Source: Choristoneura fumiferana
Lineage: Eukaryota; Arthropoda; Insecta; Lepidoptera; Tortricidae
Direction of reading: 5' to 3'
NCBI RefSeq assembly: GCF_025370935.1
Contig: NC_133483.1
Span: 5,243,539-5,307,538 of the forward strand
DNA length: 64,000 nucleotides
Part shown: positions 1 through 13,200 of the stretch, one piece after another
Layout of the letters: every line of letters begins with the position of its first letter
Numbering within the stretch: the stretch's first letter is position 1
Position numbers and translations under genes: made by a program
The notes under the pieces: model-generated
Databases searched by the model: none
Seen by the model: only the letters and a program-made list of their open reading frames with translations
Told to the model about the DNA's origin: nothing

Positions 1-297
1 AGTAGGTAGTATTAAGGTACTCATGTCATAAAACTCATTTACTCGGCAATCTTCGTTCCACTTTAAACGAAAAAAGTAGTGTACGAAAAAAAATTGAAGA
101 AAACGTCCCTATTTCAGACACTATAGGTCCAAACATCTTCTTCCAGCCAAGCAAGCAAGCATGCAAATGCAAAATAAGGGGGATTAATAAAACAAAACGC
201 CTAAATAAAATTGAGTAGCAAACATTCGCATCACTCCGCATTTTACTAAAACCCACAGGTGATGCATTAATTACCGCACTTCCATACTCGCATTTTC
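1..297. other. AT-rich DNA, no feature recognised
   Basis: No protein homology or repeat recognised. The open frame on the minus strand has no recognisable domain. Confidence 0.4.
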
Positions 298-311
298 TTT
301 TTCCCAGCAAT

Positions 312-450
312 TTTTCCAGTTTTTCTCTTCATAAAAACCTTCCCTAGACTTTAAAGATGATATGAAAAAAAAAAATAGCTGAATTGGTCCAGCCGTTCTC
401 GAGTTTTGCGCTTAGCAACACATTTTACGATTCATTTTTATTTATATAGA
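312..450 (-). mobile_element. Helitron-like fragment, family H, 5' part
   Basis: On the minus strand it begins TCTATATAAATAAAAATG and includes the AAAATGTGTTGCTAAGCGC block shared with 16425-16597. The 3' CTAG end seen in other copies is missing here. Confidence 0.5.
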
Positions 451-1060
451 TTAATTCAATTCAAAGCAAAATTAAGTAAAGAAACGTAATATGCATGTAA
501 TGTAATACCAGAGACTCCTTTAGTGATGGGACGTAATTGATCTTGAATTATATCGGTACTTATTCATTGGCAAGTAACGAATATTCTTGCAAGTAAAACT
601 CCGTTTAGCCATACTTAAGTGGCAACCTAGAATTTCACTAATATTCTCATCAAAATTAGCGTAATAATCGGATTAACGATGACATTAATTATGATAAAGA
701 TTTTAAATTATTCGTTTTATCGACTCAAGTGTCGACACTTTGACTCTCTAGTCTTGTGATGTTGACAGGTGTCACCCGCACCATAATATAATAAAAGTAC
801 TGTAATAGGAACCAATTAAACAAATACCACTGTCTAATTTGGGCTGATGGGCTGATTAAAATTTGCAGTACCTACTTATCTACATGTCACTAGTGTATAC
901 TTATATACATACTTATGTACATACTCGTATGTAAACAGAAGAAAAATTTACGGAACAAATGGAACGTATTTGTTTAATAAAGGAATCGCGTGAGAAAGTA
1001 CTGGCCTGAGCTACTTAATTTGTGTAAATATATTCTATAGTACAGTAGTAGTTACAATAT
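451..1060. other. AT-rich intergenic DNA, nothing recognised
   Basis: No long open frame, repeat-family match or hairpin was noticed. Confidence 0.4.
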
Positions 1061-1065
1061 TTATC

Positions 1066-1160
1066 ATACAATACAATACAATACAATACAATACATTGAC
1101 TCTTTATTGTACACCAGAAATAGTAAGCGATACAGAAAACAGATACACAGGGAGAAAAAC
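1066..1160 (+). repeat. (ACAAT)n with the CTCTTTATTG repeat family (E)
   Basis: Six or so ACAAT units run into TGACTCTTTATTGTACACC. The same junction recurs at 18960, 49905, 63345 and, inverted, at 38745 and 42225. It looks like the reverse complement of a retroelement 3' end with an (ATTGT)n tail. The ORF across it is not a gene. Confidence 0.6.
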
Positions 1161-2340
1161 AAAACATACAAAACATCAAAAATCTTCATATTCAAAACGT
1201 AGTAGTTATATTTGCATGTACTTACCTATTATTTATTTTATTATAATTATTGGTCAGGATTTCTTTGAACTTTTATTTTGTTTTTGATCCGCAATTACTT
1301 AAAAGCTACAAATAAACATAAACCAATGGTGCTAATAGTTGCATATTTCAAAAACACGCTTTGGACTCGATTTATTCAACAGAATAAGCAATTAAGTAGG
1401 TACAACCGTGCGATTCATTGAATGGAATTGGAAATTTGATGTAGCATATATTCAACTCAGTCTCATTAATCTCCTAATACAATTTTGCCGAGGTTTTTTA
1501 AATATCCATTATTGATTCGATGTACAAACTAAAATTTGTATCACAATCTAGCGCGAAAATGCGACCGATCACATTGGCATTTTCCATGGCGAATCAATTT
1601 TAAGATTTTACTTGTGATACCTAAGAAAAAAATCAAGCTTGAAGCTTTCCTATTATTTCAATATTTAAAATTACGTAACTAAATACTTTCCAAGTGGGAT
1701 CAATGTAAAAATACCATTCCAAAGATATGAAAGTATTTATTGTTATACACATTAATATAATATAAATACATACTATAAATACTGTAACAGTCAGTTCATA
1801 ATGACTCTTTATTGAACACCATAACACAGCAGGTACAGAAGACAGAGGTAGTAAAAAAAACAGAAATAAACATAAGTTTAGAAGTGAAGTCTATAAACTT
1901 AGGTGTCACATAAACTAAAACTGGTAATTTAACTAGGAATGTAAATAACACAAATAAATACTAATAAATAATATAAATACAGCTAGGATCGAAGTTTTAA
2001 AAAATCGGTACATGTACACTCTTATCCAGTTTTCTACTTAGGTAGGTACTTCCTAATCAACTCTCTGGTTAACTTTAAGTAGTCAGTCCTTCACTGAGCA
2101 AAGTTAATTATTTTTGACAAATAATTTGACACAAGAAACAGTATTTACTCGACTACGGCAAAGCCTAAGGAAGAGTAATGATTTTAGCAGTCTTTGTATG
2201 TTTGTATTTACGTATGTTCCACCGTAGCATCTAGACTACTCGTCCGATTTTAATAAATAATGTGTCAATCGATTCGTTATTATGCTCCGGGTGACATAGG
2301 ATACCTTTTTATATAATTTGCTTTAAATGATTTCATTTTT
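1161..2340. other. AT-rich intergenic DNA with one small family E piece
   Basis: A TGACTCTTTATTG fragment with diverged flanks lies at 1801-1860. Nothing else is recognised. Confidence 0.4.
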
Positions 2341-2966
2341 AGGGTTCTGGAGCCAAAATGGCAAAAACGGAACCCTTATAGTTTCGCCATGTCTGTTTGT
2401 CTGTCTATCTGTCCGTCCGTCCGCGGCTTTGCTCACGGACTATCAATGCTAGAAAGCTGTAATTTTGCACGGATATATATGTAAAGTATGCCGACAAAAT
2501 GGTACAATGAAAAATTAAAAAAAAATTTAGGGTACCTCCCATAGACGTAAAGTGGGAGTGATTTTTTTTTCTCATCTAACCCTATAGTGTGGGGTATTGT
2601 TGGATAGGTCTTTAATAACCAAGAAAAAGAAGGGTTTGCTGAGACGATTTTTCGATTTAGTGATTAGTTTACGAAATATTCAACTTTAAAGAGCAAATTA
2701 CATAAAAATCGGGAGTCCCCCCGGTTCTAAAATCTAAACCGGTGGGTGGATTTTTTTTTTAAATTCTGGATGGTAGTAAGTATATCAAACTTTCAAGGAA
2801 AACTATAACGGCTAAGTTTGCTTGAGAATTATTAGTAGTCTAAGAGTAAATAGCAGCCTAAGGTATAAAATATACCTAAACTTGGAAAATTCCGTATAAA
2901 ATACGAAATCCTTAAAAAACTACTACTTAATTTTTTCGTAATGGCTACGGAGCCGGTTTTTGTAAA
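2341..2966 (+). mobile_element. (GTCY)n MITE-like repeat, family A copy 1
   Basis: Begins AGGGTTCTGGAGCCAAAATG, has the GTCTGTC/GTCCGTCC microsatellite near 2391-2425, and ends near GCTACGGAGCCGG. The two ends are related inverted sequences (AGGGTTCCGKAGCC). MITEs carrying hitch-hiking GTCY microsatellites are known from Lepidoptera. Other copies: 4343, 21268, 36104, 46678, 51026, 58993 and 61442. A related type lies at 33829. Confidence 0.75.
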
Positions 2967-4070
2967 TGTAAGTTCGAAACACTAGAGATATAATTAATTC
3001 CAGATTTTAAATGTTGGGCTAATAGCTTATGAAACCGAATTACGTTTTGCCTTCTCTACTTCTCACGAAATTAATGTTGTTTAACTTTCAGTTTGTTTAA
3101 TAATTATTTTCTTATTCTGTGTTTGTGTCTTACTACTTACTGGGCAAAGGATTGTCCTTCATGACCTCCACTCCACATCTCCCTATCCAGAGCTATATTC
3201 AGCTATTCAGTTTGTTAACAATTTAAAATGCTCTGGCATTGATATTCATGATGTAATCGCTTTGGTACATAGTACACTGTTAAGTCAGATATTACCAGAT
3301 TTCAGTAGATAGAGAGATATTTTAATAATGTTAGTTGGTAATGAGAAATCCGCATAACTACACATATAGGTCCATTATCACACATTGCACAATCATTAGG
3401 AGTAAATTACATTTTACTTACTCAAGCTATATGAATGTCAACTGACAAGAGATACAGAAAATTGAAGACCAAAACCATTACATGGGTTGCGAGCTAAGTA
3501 TCTTGATAAGGCTGAAACAGTTAGCGAATATTATTAGTTACGACATAAAAAATCATATCGACTGTTTACATAGGTGCCAACTCTTTGTTTTCCCACGAAC
3601 TGCTAGTTATTTGCACACAGCTTAATACTTCTCAAGGTATTTAGTTTGCATTTGTATTCATTGTGGCTATCTTACATGACATTAGTAATTTACTTCTAGA
3701 CAAATTTGGGCAGTTTTATCATTTTACTATTATTGTTCCTATTAGGTATTATCAGAATTCTTCCTAATTTATTCTGTTCAATATAGAACATTGTATTGAA
3801 TTGTATTATTTTAATAATGACGAACGCATTGTACACAATAAATACAGCCACATTATTTTCTTATCTGGGCACATACGATTAACTATACAAAATCACAAAA
3901 AAAAATGCTATCACCAATAACACTAGTACGATGGACCCAAACACGGGAGTAAAAACAAGTGTAATTGTTAATTTTTGATACCAGTTGATTTATTGTTTCA
4001 ATGTTTAACATGCCAGTCGAGTAAACATGACAGTATAATAAAATATCTCCACTCGTATAGTTAAGTTAAT
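2967..4070. other. Upstream DNA of the transporter gene
   Basis: Likely holds the promoter and 5' UTR of the transporter, but I see no TATA box or dense motif cluster that would place the start site. Confidence 0.3.
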
Positions 4071-4094
4071 ATGGGACTGAATCCAGAAGTGTAA
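4071..4094 (+). promoter_or_regulatory. Possible 7-codon upstream ORF in the transporter 5' UTR
   Basis: An ATG followed by six sense codons and TAA lies 64 nt before the main start. It matters only if the mRNA begins upstream of it, which the sequence does not show. No clear TATA box or transcription start was found. Confidence 0.25.
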
Positions 4095-4134
4095 TGTTGC
4101 GTTTAACTAATTTAATTAAATTCAATAAGTAATT

Positions 4135-4270
4135 ATGGCGGAAAATAATAAAATGGACAAAAATGGGACAGTGTGCTGTGAAATAAACAATGAAATTATA
4201 GAAATAAAGAACAATGTTCAAAAAGAAAAACCGGAAGCAATGGTTTTTGAAGACGCTCTAATACTAACAG
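4135..4270 (+). CDS. Transporter exon 1: cytosolic N-terminus
   Basis: Encodes residues 1-45, hydrophilic and rich in Asn, Lys and Glu, as expected for the cytosolic tail before helix 1. The stretch FEDALILTGFGKYNY, continuing into exon 2, is the usual lead-in to helix 1 in SV2-like carriers. It ends in phase 1 at a GTAAGC donor. A second Met at residue 7 is an alternative start. Confidence 0.9.
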
Positions 4271-7200
4271 GTAAGCAATTAAACTTTATCGAGATATTTT
4301 AAAACTTTTACTGTCAATGTTATTTAAAAAAAAATAGCCAAGAGCGTGTCGGATACGCCCAAAATAGGGTTCCGTAGCCATTACGAAAAAATTTAGTAAT
4401 ATTTTTCTAAATATTTCGTATTTTATGAGTTTAGGTATATTTTATACCTTAGGCTGTTATTTTTTTTTTTTTATTATAATTATTATTTTTTTAAATTTTA
4501 TTGATCCTTTATTTACTCTTACTCTACTAATAATTCTCAAGCAAACTTAGCCGTTATAGTTTTCCTTGAAACTTTGATATAATTACTACCATCCTGAATT
4601 TTTTTTAAAATTTCCACCCACCGATTTAGATTTAAGAGAGGGGGGGACGCTCTATTTTATGAAAATTTAGATAGATAGATTATATAGATAAAAACGTTAA
4701 TTTGCACTTTAAATTTGAATATTTCGCAAACAAATCTCTGAATCGAAAAATCGTCTTAGCAAACCTATCCAACGATACCCCACACACTAGGGTTGGATGA
4801 GAAAAAAAAATCACTCCCACTTTACGTCTATAGGGTTCCAGTTTATGCCATTTTGGAACCCTAAAAACCGTGGAGAATCTCATGGTTTGACATTATGGCT
4901 TCTCAAGCAGTGAATGGTTAGTTCGAGTCAGCCGGGCCTGGCTCGCAATTCTTAGTTTTTCGGAATTTACGAGTATTTGCGAAACAACCTTTAAAGTCTA
5001 CCATGGCCTTTTCGATGAAACAAACTTCGTTATGAAACCTGGAACATCTGCGATGCAATTCAATGGCGTACGTAAAGTTGCCAAATCGCACCGATCCCGT
5101 CCTGAGAGGAAAAGTGAGTCGTACATAGGCTCACAGAACTGATGACTTACATGTACAATAGGAAGCTGAATCGAGCAAAATTGCGCAACAGAAATGTCAC
5201 GGTTTTGAGGACATGTGATAAAATTATAATGTAAACATTACGTCGTTAGAATGGTAGTTGGTGGTGACGTGACTGATCGTATAATTTTATGCATAGGTAC
5301 ATAAAATATATTTGAAAGATAAAGATATCCATGCGTATGGCAATGTTTTGTCGCGTCAGTTTTGCTACCATCACTTTTACGTATATATTTTTTTCTATTT
5401 CAAATCACAGAATTCAATACTTTTACCATAGGTATATCAGTACAATTAGTCGGTGCCCTTACATTAGTATCCATTTTTTTTAGTCAATTCCGTTCAACTG
5501 TCGTAATCCGAGTTACCTCAAAAAATCCCTCCCCGCGATGAACCGCAAACAAAAGTTCTCCTTATGCTCGTAGCGTTGCCCCTTTTAAATGGCTAAGATC
5601 TGCTGAACAAGCCTAGCAAAACTGGAACTTAAGTCTGGAGAGTCTGAGAGAAAAAATATGCGTAAAAGTGTAGTACTGATGGAATATACGGACAATGTGT
5701 TTGGCAATGGCAGCCACATATCGGAAGACACAGCGTGGGTACCCCCACGAGATGATCGATGAGTTGGTAAAGGTCCATAGGAGTGCGATGTATGCGGCTA
5801 ATTCTTTCTTGGACCTCTAACCACAGAGAAAATCAGTGAAGTATGATACAGTATCCTGTCCTAAGTCCAAGCGTACCAAATTTTACATACATCAAAACCA
5901 ATGTTAACTTTTCTGGATTGATTATTAACTTTCAAATTCTGATATAAAAAAATGACGTAGGCCTTTCGAGGTTTTATTATTATTTTATTTGAGCACAATC
6001 ACACTATAGTGATATAGTGGTTTAACAGCATACATTACTGACAAATGCCCATTCGCCTTTAACACAATAATGCCAATCTTCAAATTCTAGGTTTTGGAAA
6101 GTACAACTACCGATTGTTGATCCTCAGCATCTACACACTATTGGCAGCCATCGCGGAGGTTTTTAGTGTGGGTATCATCGTGACTTCGAGTCAATGCGAC
6201 TTGGAGCTCGGCGTCTTCGAAAAGGGAATCATCAGCTCAGTACCCATATTAGGTACGGAACTCTTGCATTACTTAGTTTAAGACACGTAAGATATCAAAA
6301 CTTTGCCACTCAAAGGGGAAGGGGAATAAACGGGATGATCGGAGTTACTCTGCGAGATCGAATCAGGAATGAGTAGGTCCGTAGTAGAATGACGACCAAG
6401 ATTGTTCGATCCATTGGAGCCTAAGTCCCAAAATTTACCGATGAATGTTTTGCAGGTGTAATAGCTAGTGCCCACTTCTGGGGCTACCTGGCGGACACTC
6501 GGGGGCGATTGTACACGTTAAATGTTACCATCCTCGGAACGGTAGCAGGCGCTTTCCTGGCCAGTTTTGCCAACCACTGGGCCTTTCTCACGTTTGCTAA
6601 ATTTATGTCTTCGATATTGTAAGTACAATTTTTCTTTTTCACAAATATACTTAGTTATGTACATATTGGCACAATCCATAATCTCACTTTTCAATGTAGA
6701 CCAAGTCACAAGACTTTTAAGAATATATCAGCCGGGGGTTAAGTACGTCTGAAGAGCATTGCATTTTTTTCTATTATATTGTATTATTTTGGTTCTCTCA
6801 TTCATCATAACAATACCGTAGGTTTGCAGCCTAGCTGTGTCCACTGCCACTATTTTTTACGGCTTCCCCTTTTCTTTTACTTACTAAGTAACGGCTTCTA
6901 ATTTTATCTGAGCATCCTATTGCCGCTCCCTTCCCCCGTCCTCCAAGGGGGCAATATCGCCCACGTTGAGAATTTAGGTATACGCAGAAGTTATTTGAAA
7001 ATTCCATTATTTTTTTATATGATCTGAAGGTTATTCTGCATATTTTAGTCTGGAGAAAACGATAATGTAGTTGTTAATGTTTCAGCGCGTGTGGTTCGAA
7101 CTCTGTCATCTACACGCTGCTTGGAGAGAGCACCCAGCAGACGCGTCGATCGCGCTTCCTCCTATTTGCCACCACAGGAGTCATGTTCAGTCAAGGCATT

Positions 7201-10200
7201 ATTTGCGGTACGTCGCATATTCAGCCAGCATTTTTAGAATGATAATCATTTTATCAATGACGTTACACAGTACTTTATTGCCTGGGTCTGGAAGTAGGCA
7301 ATTACTTACTGACAAAGAACTGGTTTCAACTATTGCATAAACTGGCTAAGGTTTTCAATAGTGGCTAATAGAATGTAAAACACGTGGGGGAAAAAAAGAA
7401 CAAAAACAGTTATACTCAACTTGTAGCCCGCCAAGTTTCTATGAGTGACCGGCTTGGCTTAAAAATTATACTTATTTTGACTTTTAATACTGTTAATATC
7501 AATACTACAACACATTTGCGGCGCATATAAAAAAAAGTTTGAGCGAACTGGTTTAAATGAACGAGTTCGCGAGTCCGCTTAACAATACGAAGCCAGCAAT
7601 TGTAGTTCTGTCTGAGGCGAAGAGGCGAACATAGTGCTTTTTTCAAACATCGAAAAAGAAACAACAATAAATAAATAATGTATCATTATGTTTGAGAGTG
7701 ATCATTTAAGGATTCTATTTTTGTCCTTTTGTAGTATGGAGCCCTAATAAGCGTTGAATGATAACTACTATATTTATTTTACTTTGGTCTTATATTGTTT
7801 CCAGCGGTGGCGTACCCGGCTCTAAAATTGAACTTTGCGTACTACATACCCTTCCTTGGGTTTTACTACCGGCCCTGGCGACTCCTGAACCAAATCATTG
7901 CTCTGCTGAGTTTAATCAATTTTATTCTCATCAAGTGCTACATATTCGAGAGCCCCAAATTTTATATCTCTAAAGGCGAACACGATATGGGCTTGGGGAT
8001 GCTAAGGAGAATTTACAGTGTGAATTCTAGTAAAAACGTTGAGGATTATACGGTAAGTTAGAACGAGTTCAGAGTTTAAGCTTGCTAATGAACAACCTAT
8101 TAAAAAAATATTCCTGTAAAATAATAATAATGAAACAAAGCTTGCAACAGGATAATCTTGAAATTTTGTCAAACATAATGACATTATTTTCAACCTCAAA
8201 ATTACAAAAAAAAATACTATTTTCAAGTCTGTAACAAATCCACTATTCACTTAGTTCTCCTTTTAGGTAAAACACGTCATTTTAAATGAAGATGAAAACA
8301 AATCCAAAAGCTCGAATTTTTTCCAATCTGTATGGAACCAAACAGTTCCGTTGTTTCACAAGACGCACATCAAGAATACTTTGCTAATATTTGGTATCAG
8401 TATTCCTACTTATTGTATGTGAGTATTTATTATATATAATGTGTAATAAAATGTATCTACGAATATTTTTACTAAGAAATATATATGAAAGTAATAACGG
8501 GGAAATAATATTCCAACATAATATACGACGATAAGAACATGCCTTACGAACCTATTTCAATTACAACTTTACTGGCATTTAACCACCGCTTTGTACACGT
8601 AGGGCAGTTTCAGGCTAAAATTTTTTCTGTGCGTATAAGTTCGTTTTTCGAAGCGCGTGTACGCGCATACAGGTGCGGTTTTATTTTTATGCGAACATGT
8701 TCATATAAGCGTAATTAAGAAAATGTCCTTTCAGACCGCGTTTTATACGCGCGTATAATCTCGTTTTTGGAAGCACGCGTGTAGGCGCGTATAGTTGCGC
8801 CTTTTGCCACACGATATAATGTAGCGCGCGTGTAAGTGCGTATGTCGAAACTACCATATACGCTCAGAATAAACCGCTAGTTTGAAACCTTCCACATTTC
8901 GCGCAAATTACGCAGAAATAAGCGCGTACACACGCGTTCAGTTCAACATAGCGCGCGTGTAAGCGCGTGTGCCAAAAACAACCGTATATGCGCAGAAAAA
9001 ATGCTAGTTTGAAATCACCCTAAACCAGGTTTAGCAGATAGATTTAACTAAAATTGCCTTTTTTACTTACAGAACCCCGCCATTCTCCGTTTGGTTACCT
9101 TACATTTTTAATAGCTACGTTTCTTCGACGGATCCGGACATAAGTTTTTGCCAAATATTTCAAACAAATTTGACAAACAACAATACACCTGCAACGACGG
9201 TTAGTATCCGGTTGGTTACGTAATAAAAACACGTATAGCTTTTAAGAGAACACGAAAAATACAAACTTTCCGATAACTATTATGCACTACATTCTGTAAT
9301 TAATATTCTATAACTCCTGTTTACCGATTAAATTATTATGCAAACAAAATTTATAAAAATATTCACATAAGTTATATCTTTTCAGGGCACAGCATGTAAT
9401 GACTCCATAGCCGATTTTACGTTTATCGGGATCACCGGTTTCTCAACTTTCATCACCCTTGTGTCAGTTTTTTGCGTTATCACTATAAAGTACACAGGCA
9501 AGAAGTGGACTTATGTTGGTATACATTTGCTGTCAGCGGCACTAGCAGTAATCATCGATTATGCCAGCCTTGGACTCGGTGTCACGGCTTTCGTAGGGAT
9601 GCTGTGTAATACAGTTTGTATGGGAATCACAACGAGCTACGCGGTCGAGTTGTTCCCGACGTATATGAGGTGAGAATGCTATTTACTTAGGCGCCGCAAA
9701 TCCAGTTGCAACCTCGTAGCAATGTTAAGCTGGCGCCATTAATTAAACAAGTTTAATGCATTCAGCATTGGCTTTCGATTAAATATCAATATTAATACCG
9801 TAGTACCCATCAGAAGGTCATGGGCTTGTATCTGTGATATTTTCGGAATATAAGCAAAGGAGTGTAAGTGAGAGTGGGTCACAGTGGAGTCGATTTTTTT
9901 CAAACTGATTTAATCGCACTAGTGTCTCTTCAAAAAGCTCAGTTTTTTCTTAAAACATACGTCTTTACTATCCATGTTTGAAAAATTAAGACAAAGGAAG
10001 GACTTGGGAAGTTCAGTAGTAAAATATATTAGTACTAACATTTAAAAAAATTAGCACGTGATCCACTGTAACCCATGCCTGGGTTACATTGAATCAGGAA
10101 TCTGAGGTACAACGGATCGTACGAGTACGATTCGTACGGGATTCACTAAATTATAACAGATGGTTTTACTTTAACTAAATGTTTTTTTATTAAACAATAG

Positions 10201-13200
10201 AAACTCATCTTCGCATTGTGGCGGTTGCATGTAGAACATAGAAAATTTAATTTACGTTCTCTCTCTAAAGCTTGTACGTGTGTATTTCATGATTTTTTTA
10301 ATACAAAAACAAAAATTTAAAAAAATCTCACCTATAATTACCGGTTGCATATAGTGGATTGTGATCCACTGTGACCCAATTTAAATTGATCCGCCGTTTC
10401 CTAATGACAGAAATTGTAAAAATAAAAACACATAAAATATTACATTCGACGCGAGACTGAAAGATTGTAATAAAATTCCACTTTATAAATCAAAGAATCA
10501 GAAAAAATAATTAAATCATGTAATGGCCACACAAACAGAAGCGAAAAATGTTTGAAAATGGCGTAAAATATACTTTTGTACTTACTAGGTGCCCGATGCA
10601 CTGCAACGTTACCTCTAGTTCCTATACTGAGACGATGGCTAGTTTGGCAAGTGGGGGGATGTAAGAGCAACAATGCGTGCGTGTAATACACATAAAACTA
10701 TACCGAATGATCCACTGTAACCCACCTTCCCCTATATACGAAAATAAATTTTAAGTTCACCATGAATGTTTACACCTGTGGAGCAATTTAGTGGTATGTA
10801 TGAAATTCCTAATCCACACTGGGCTCGCGTGGGTACTACAGTCCAATCATTCCTACTGTGTAGTCTCTATCTGAGAGTAGTTTAGGCCTAGCAACAACAA
10901 CAACTCTGCCTGCCTGATCAAATCCCAAACGCTGATATAATCGCTAGCATCATAAAACACAACAGAAGTCAGTCAGTCATTGCCTGTTTGGTGATATTCT
11001 TTAGGTATGTTTGCTGTTTTAACAATAACATTTAATTTTTTATTACGATCAAATTAAGAAAAGCATTGACAAATTACATTATTGTAGGCAAAAAGCCTTT
11101 CAAAGACTATACACATTCAGCACAGTCATTAAGTGAGAAATTTTAATACAAAGTAAGTTTCATTAAAGGCAATAAAATTGTACTTGCAATACCCAGATGG
11201 TGACATAAAGTTACTATGTACGATACCACAGTCAAGTATTCCGAAAGGCATTAAAAGCACTGGTTGAATCCTTTGTGCTGTGGCAGTCTACTAAGAAATT
11301 ACACATAACTCACTCGACCGGAAAGTTTGGAGAACAAACACTTCATCATCCAGTCCGTGGGATCATAAAAAAGTCTTTCGAGTTTCGTCGGCAAACATCA
11401 GATATATAATCTAACATCTTAACGTGTAAGCAAGATTACTTGTACCTACATACATACATTATGATATGTATGATGTAGCCGGCATGTTTCCGACAAAAAC
11501 CAAGGACTTTTTAATTATGAGCCCATGACTATAAATGTTACTACTAGCGTTTCATATTTTAAAGAAATGAGTTTGATTCTTACTCTAAAATTATCAAATT
11601 TCAACAAATCAAAATTGTAACGCAAGTGACGTCGCATTGTTTCGCATCGCTGTTAATAACACGCATTTTTTAGTAAATTACTGTAGGTACTTAACAATAA
11701 AATGTAATCCTGTTTGAAACATCGTCTGCAATAACCCATTTGTTGAGCAATTAACGTTGCTATAGGCTGAGATGGGATCATGAGAAATAAACAGTGCTAA
11801 CAAATTAGGTACCAATATTTTCACAGCTGATAGTACTCGTCTCTAGGAGTAGACTTAAGTAATGAACTAAAAGAATTTAACACCACAGTTAGGTTAGGTT
11901 GGGTTAGGTCTAACAACTGGTAGCAAGGTGTACGGTTGTGTTACTCTGAAGATGAGCTCTGGTTGAGTTCGAAACGCGTCAGTGTAGTGTGGTGGTGGTG
12001 ATAGATGGGTTTGTGTGATTTGTGTGTGATGTGTGGAGAAACTGCATGAACGAACACGCATATTTTGCATAAGCTTGGCTATCATAAGGTCGCGGGTGAG
12101 CAAGGAAATTCTTTTAGTTCTATATGGATATGGACCTCCGCAAGGTAACGCCTGATTCAATAAATTATGTAGACTTAAGTATAAAATATTTAAAAGTTTA
12201 TGTTACGTTTTGGAAATAATTAGAGAATCAACTTTGCTGCGTAAAAACATCCTATTTAAAATTAATAGTCAGTGATTAAAACTTCTTTGACCGTCTTGAC
12301 TGTCACGAGTAACTGGCCAATTCACTTAGATAAATAAATTTCAAAGTCACATAATGGCAACGTTCCACCTAAAGTCCGCAAAACCCACGATCACGACTGG
12401 TAAAATTGCCGTTCCACTAACGAAAAAAGGCCGCGGGCGTAGTGGGCGAACTTTATTAGTGCAACACATCTTGCGCGTTGTATACACGCAATATGGCGGC
12501 ATGGTGAAATCGTTGTGTTAGAGTAAATATTTCGCATCTACATTGGAGTAAATTTTAATTCAACATGGTCCCGTGAATTTATGGTTGCGTTTATGACAAA
12601 ACGAATGAGAAACGACTCGGAAAGTTCACCAAGTTCTTACGACATCTCGCTCATCTGTCATCTGTCGTGGTGAAAGCCCACTCTGACCCACCCATATTCT
12701 GTGGGCATTGTGGGCGCGACGCCGTCGCCAGCAATGACGTCATCTATGACTATGACGTCGAACGATCGCTCGCGACGACCACGGGCTTTAAGTGGAACGA
12801 TATTGAGGGCGTCACGGTCGTTGCGAACGTTTAGTGGAACTAACCCAATGCTAAACTATAAATATATAAGTAGTTTTCCCGCCAACCGTTGACGTTTATG
12901 ACAAGCTACGACGGGTTCACTTGACAGAAAGTGTTAAATATCTTGTCACTCAAATGCACAGGCTGATTATGTTTGGGCGGGATGACAATTTATTTATTTT
13001 GTTCAGGAAATTAAAACAAAAATATCGTATAAAAAGTTTTCTTAATTCATATTTAAAGCTAATTTTTTGGATCTAATTTAACATCTCTTAAAATATTGCA
13101 AATGTGACTTAATTTGATAGCACATTGTATGCGTGGTATATTGTTCTAAAGCTCGCCTGACATTTCTATTAATAAGCTTAATTAAAGCTGAAATTTTTCC

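Noticed and set aside
11887..11912. TTAGG-like repeats resembling the insect telomere
   Set aside because: Only three or so imperfect units (GGTTAGGTTGGGTTAGG) at the start of a family F repeat; not an array.
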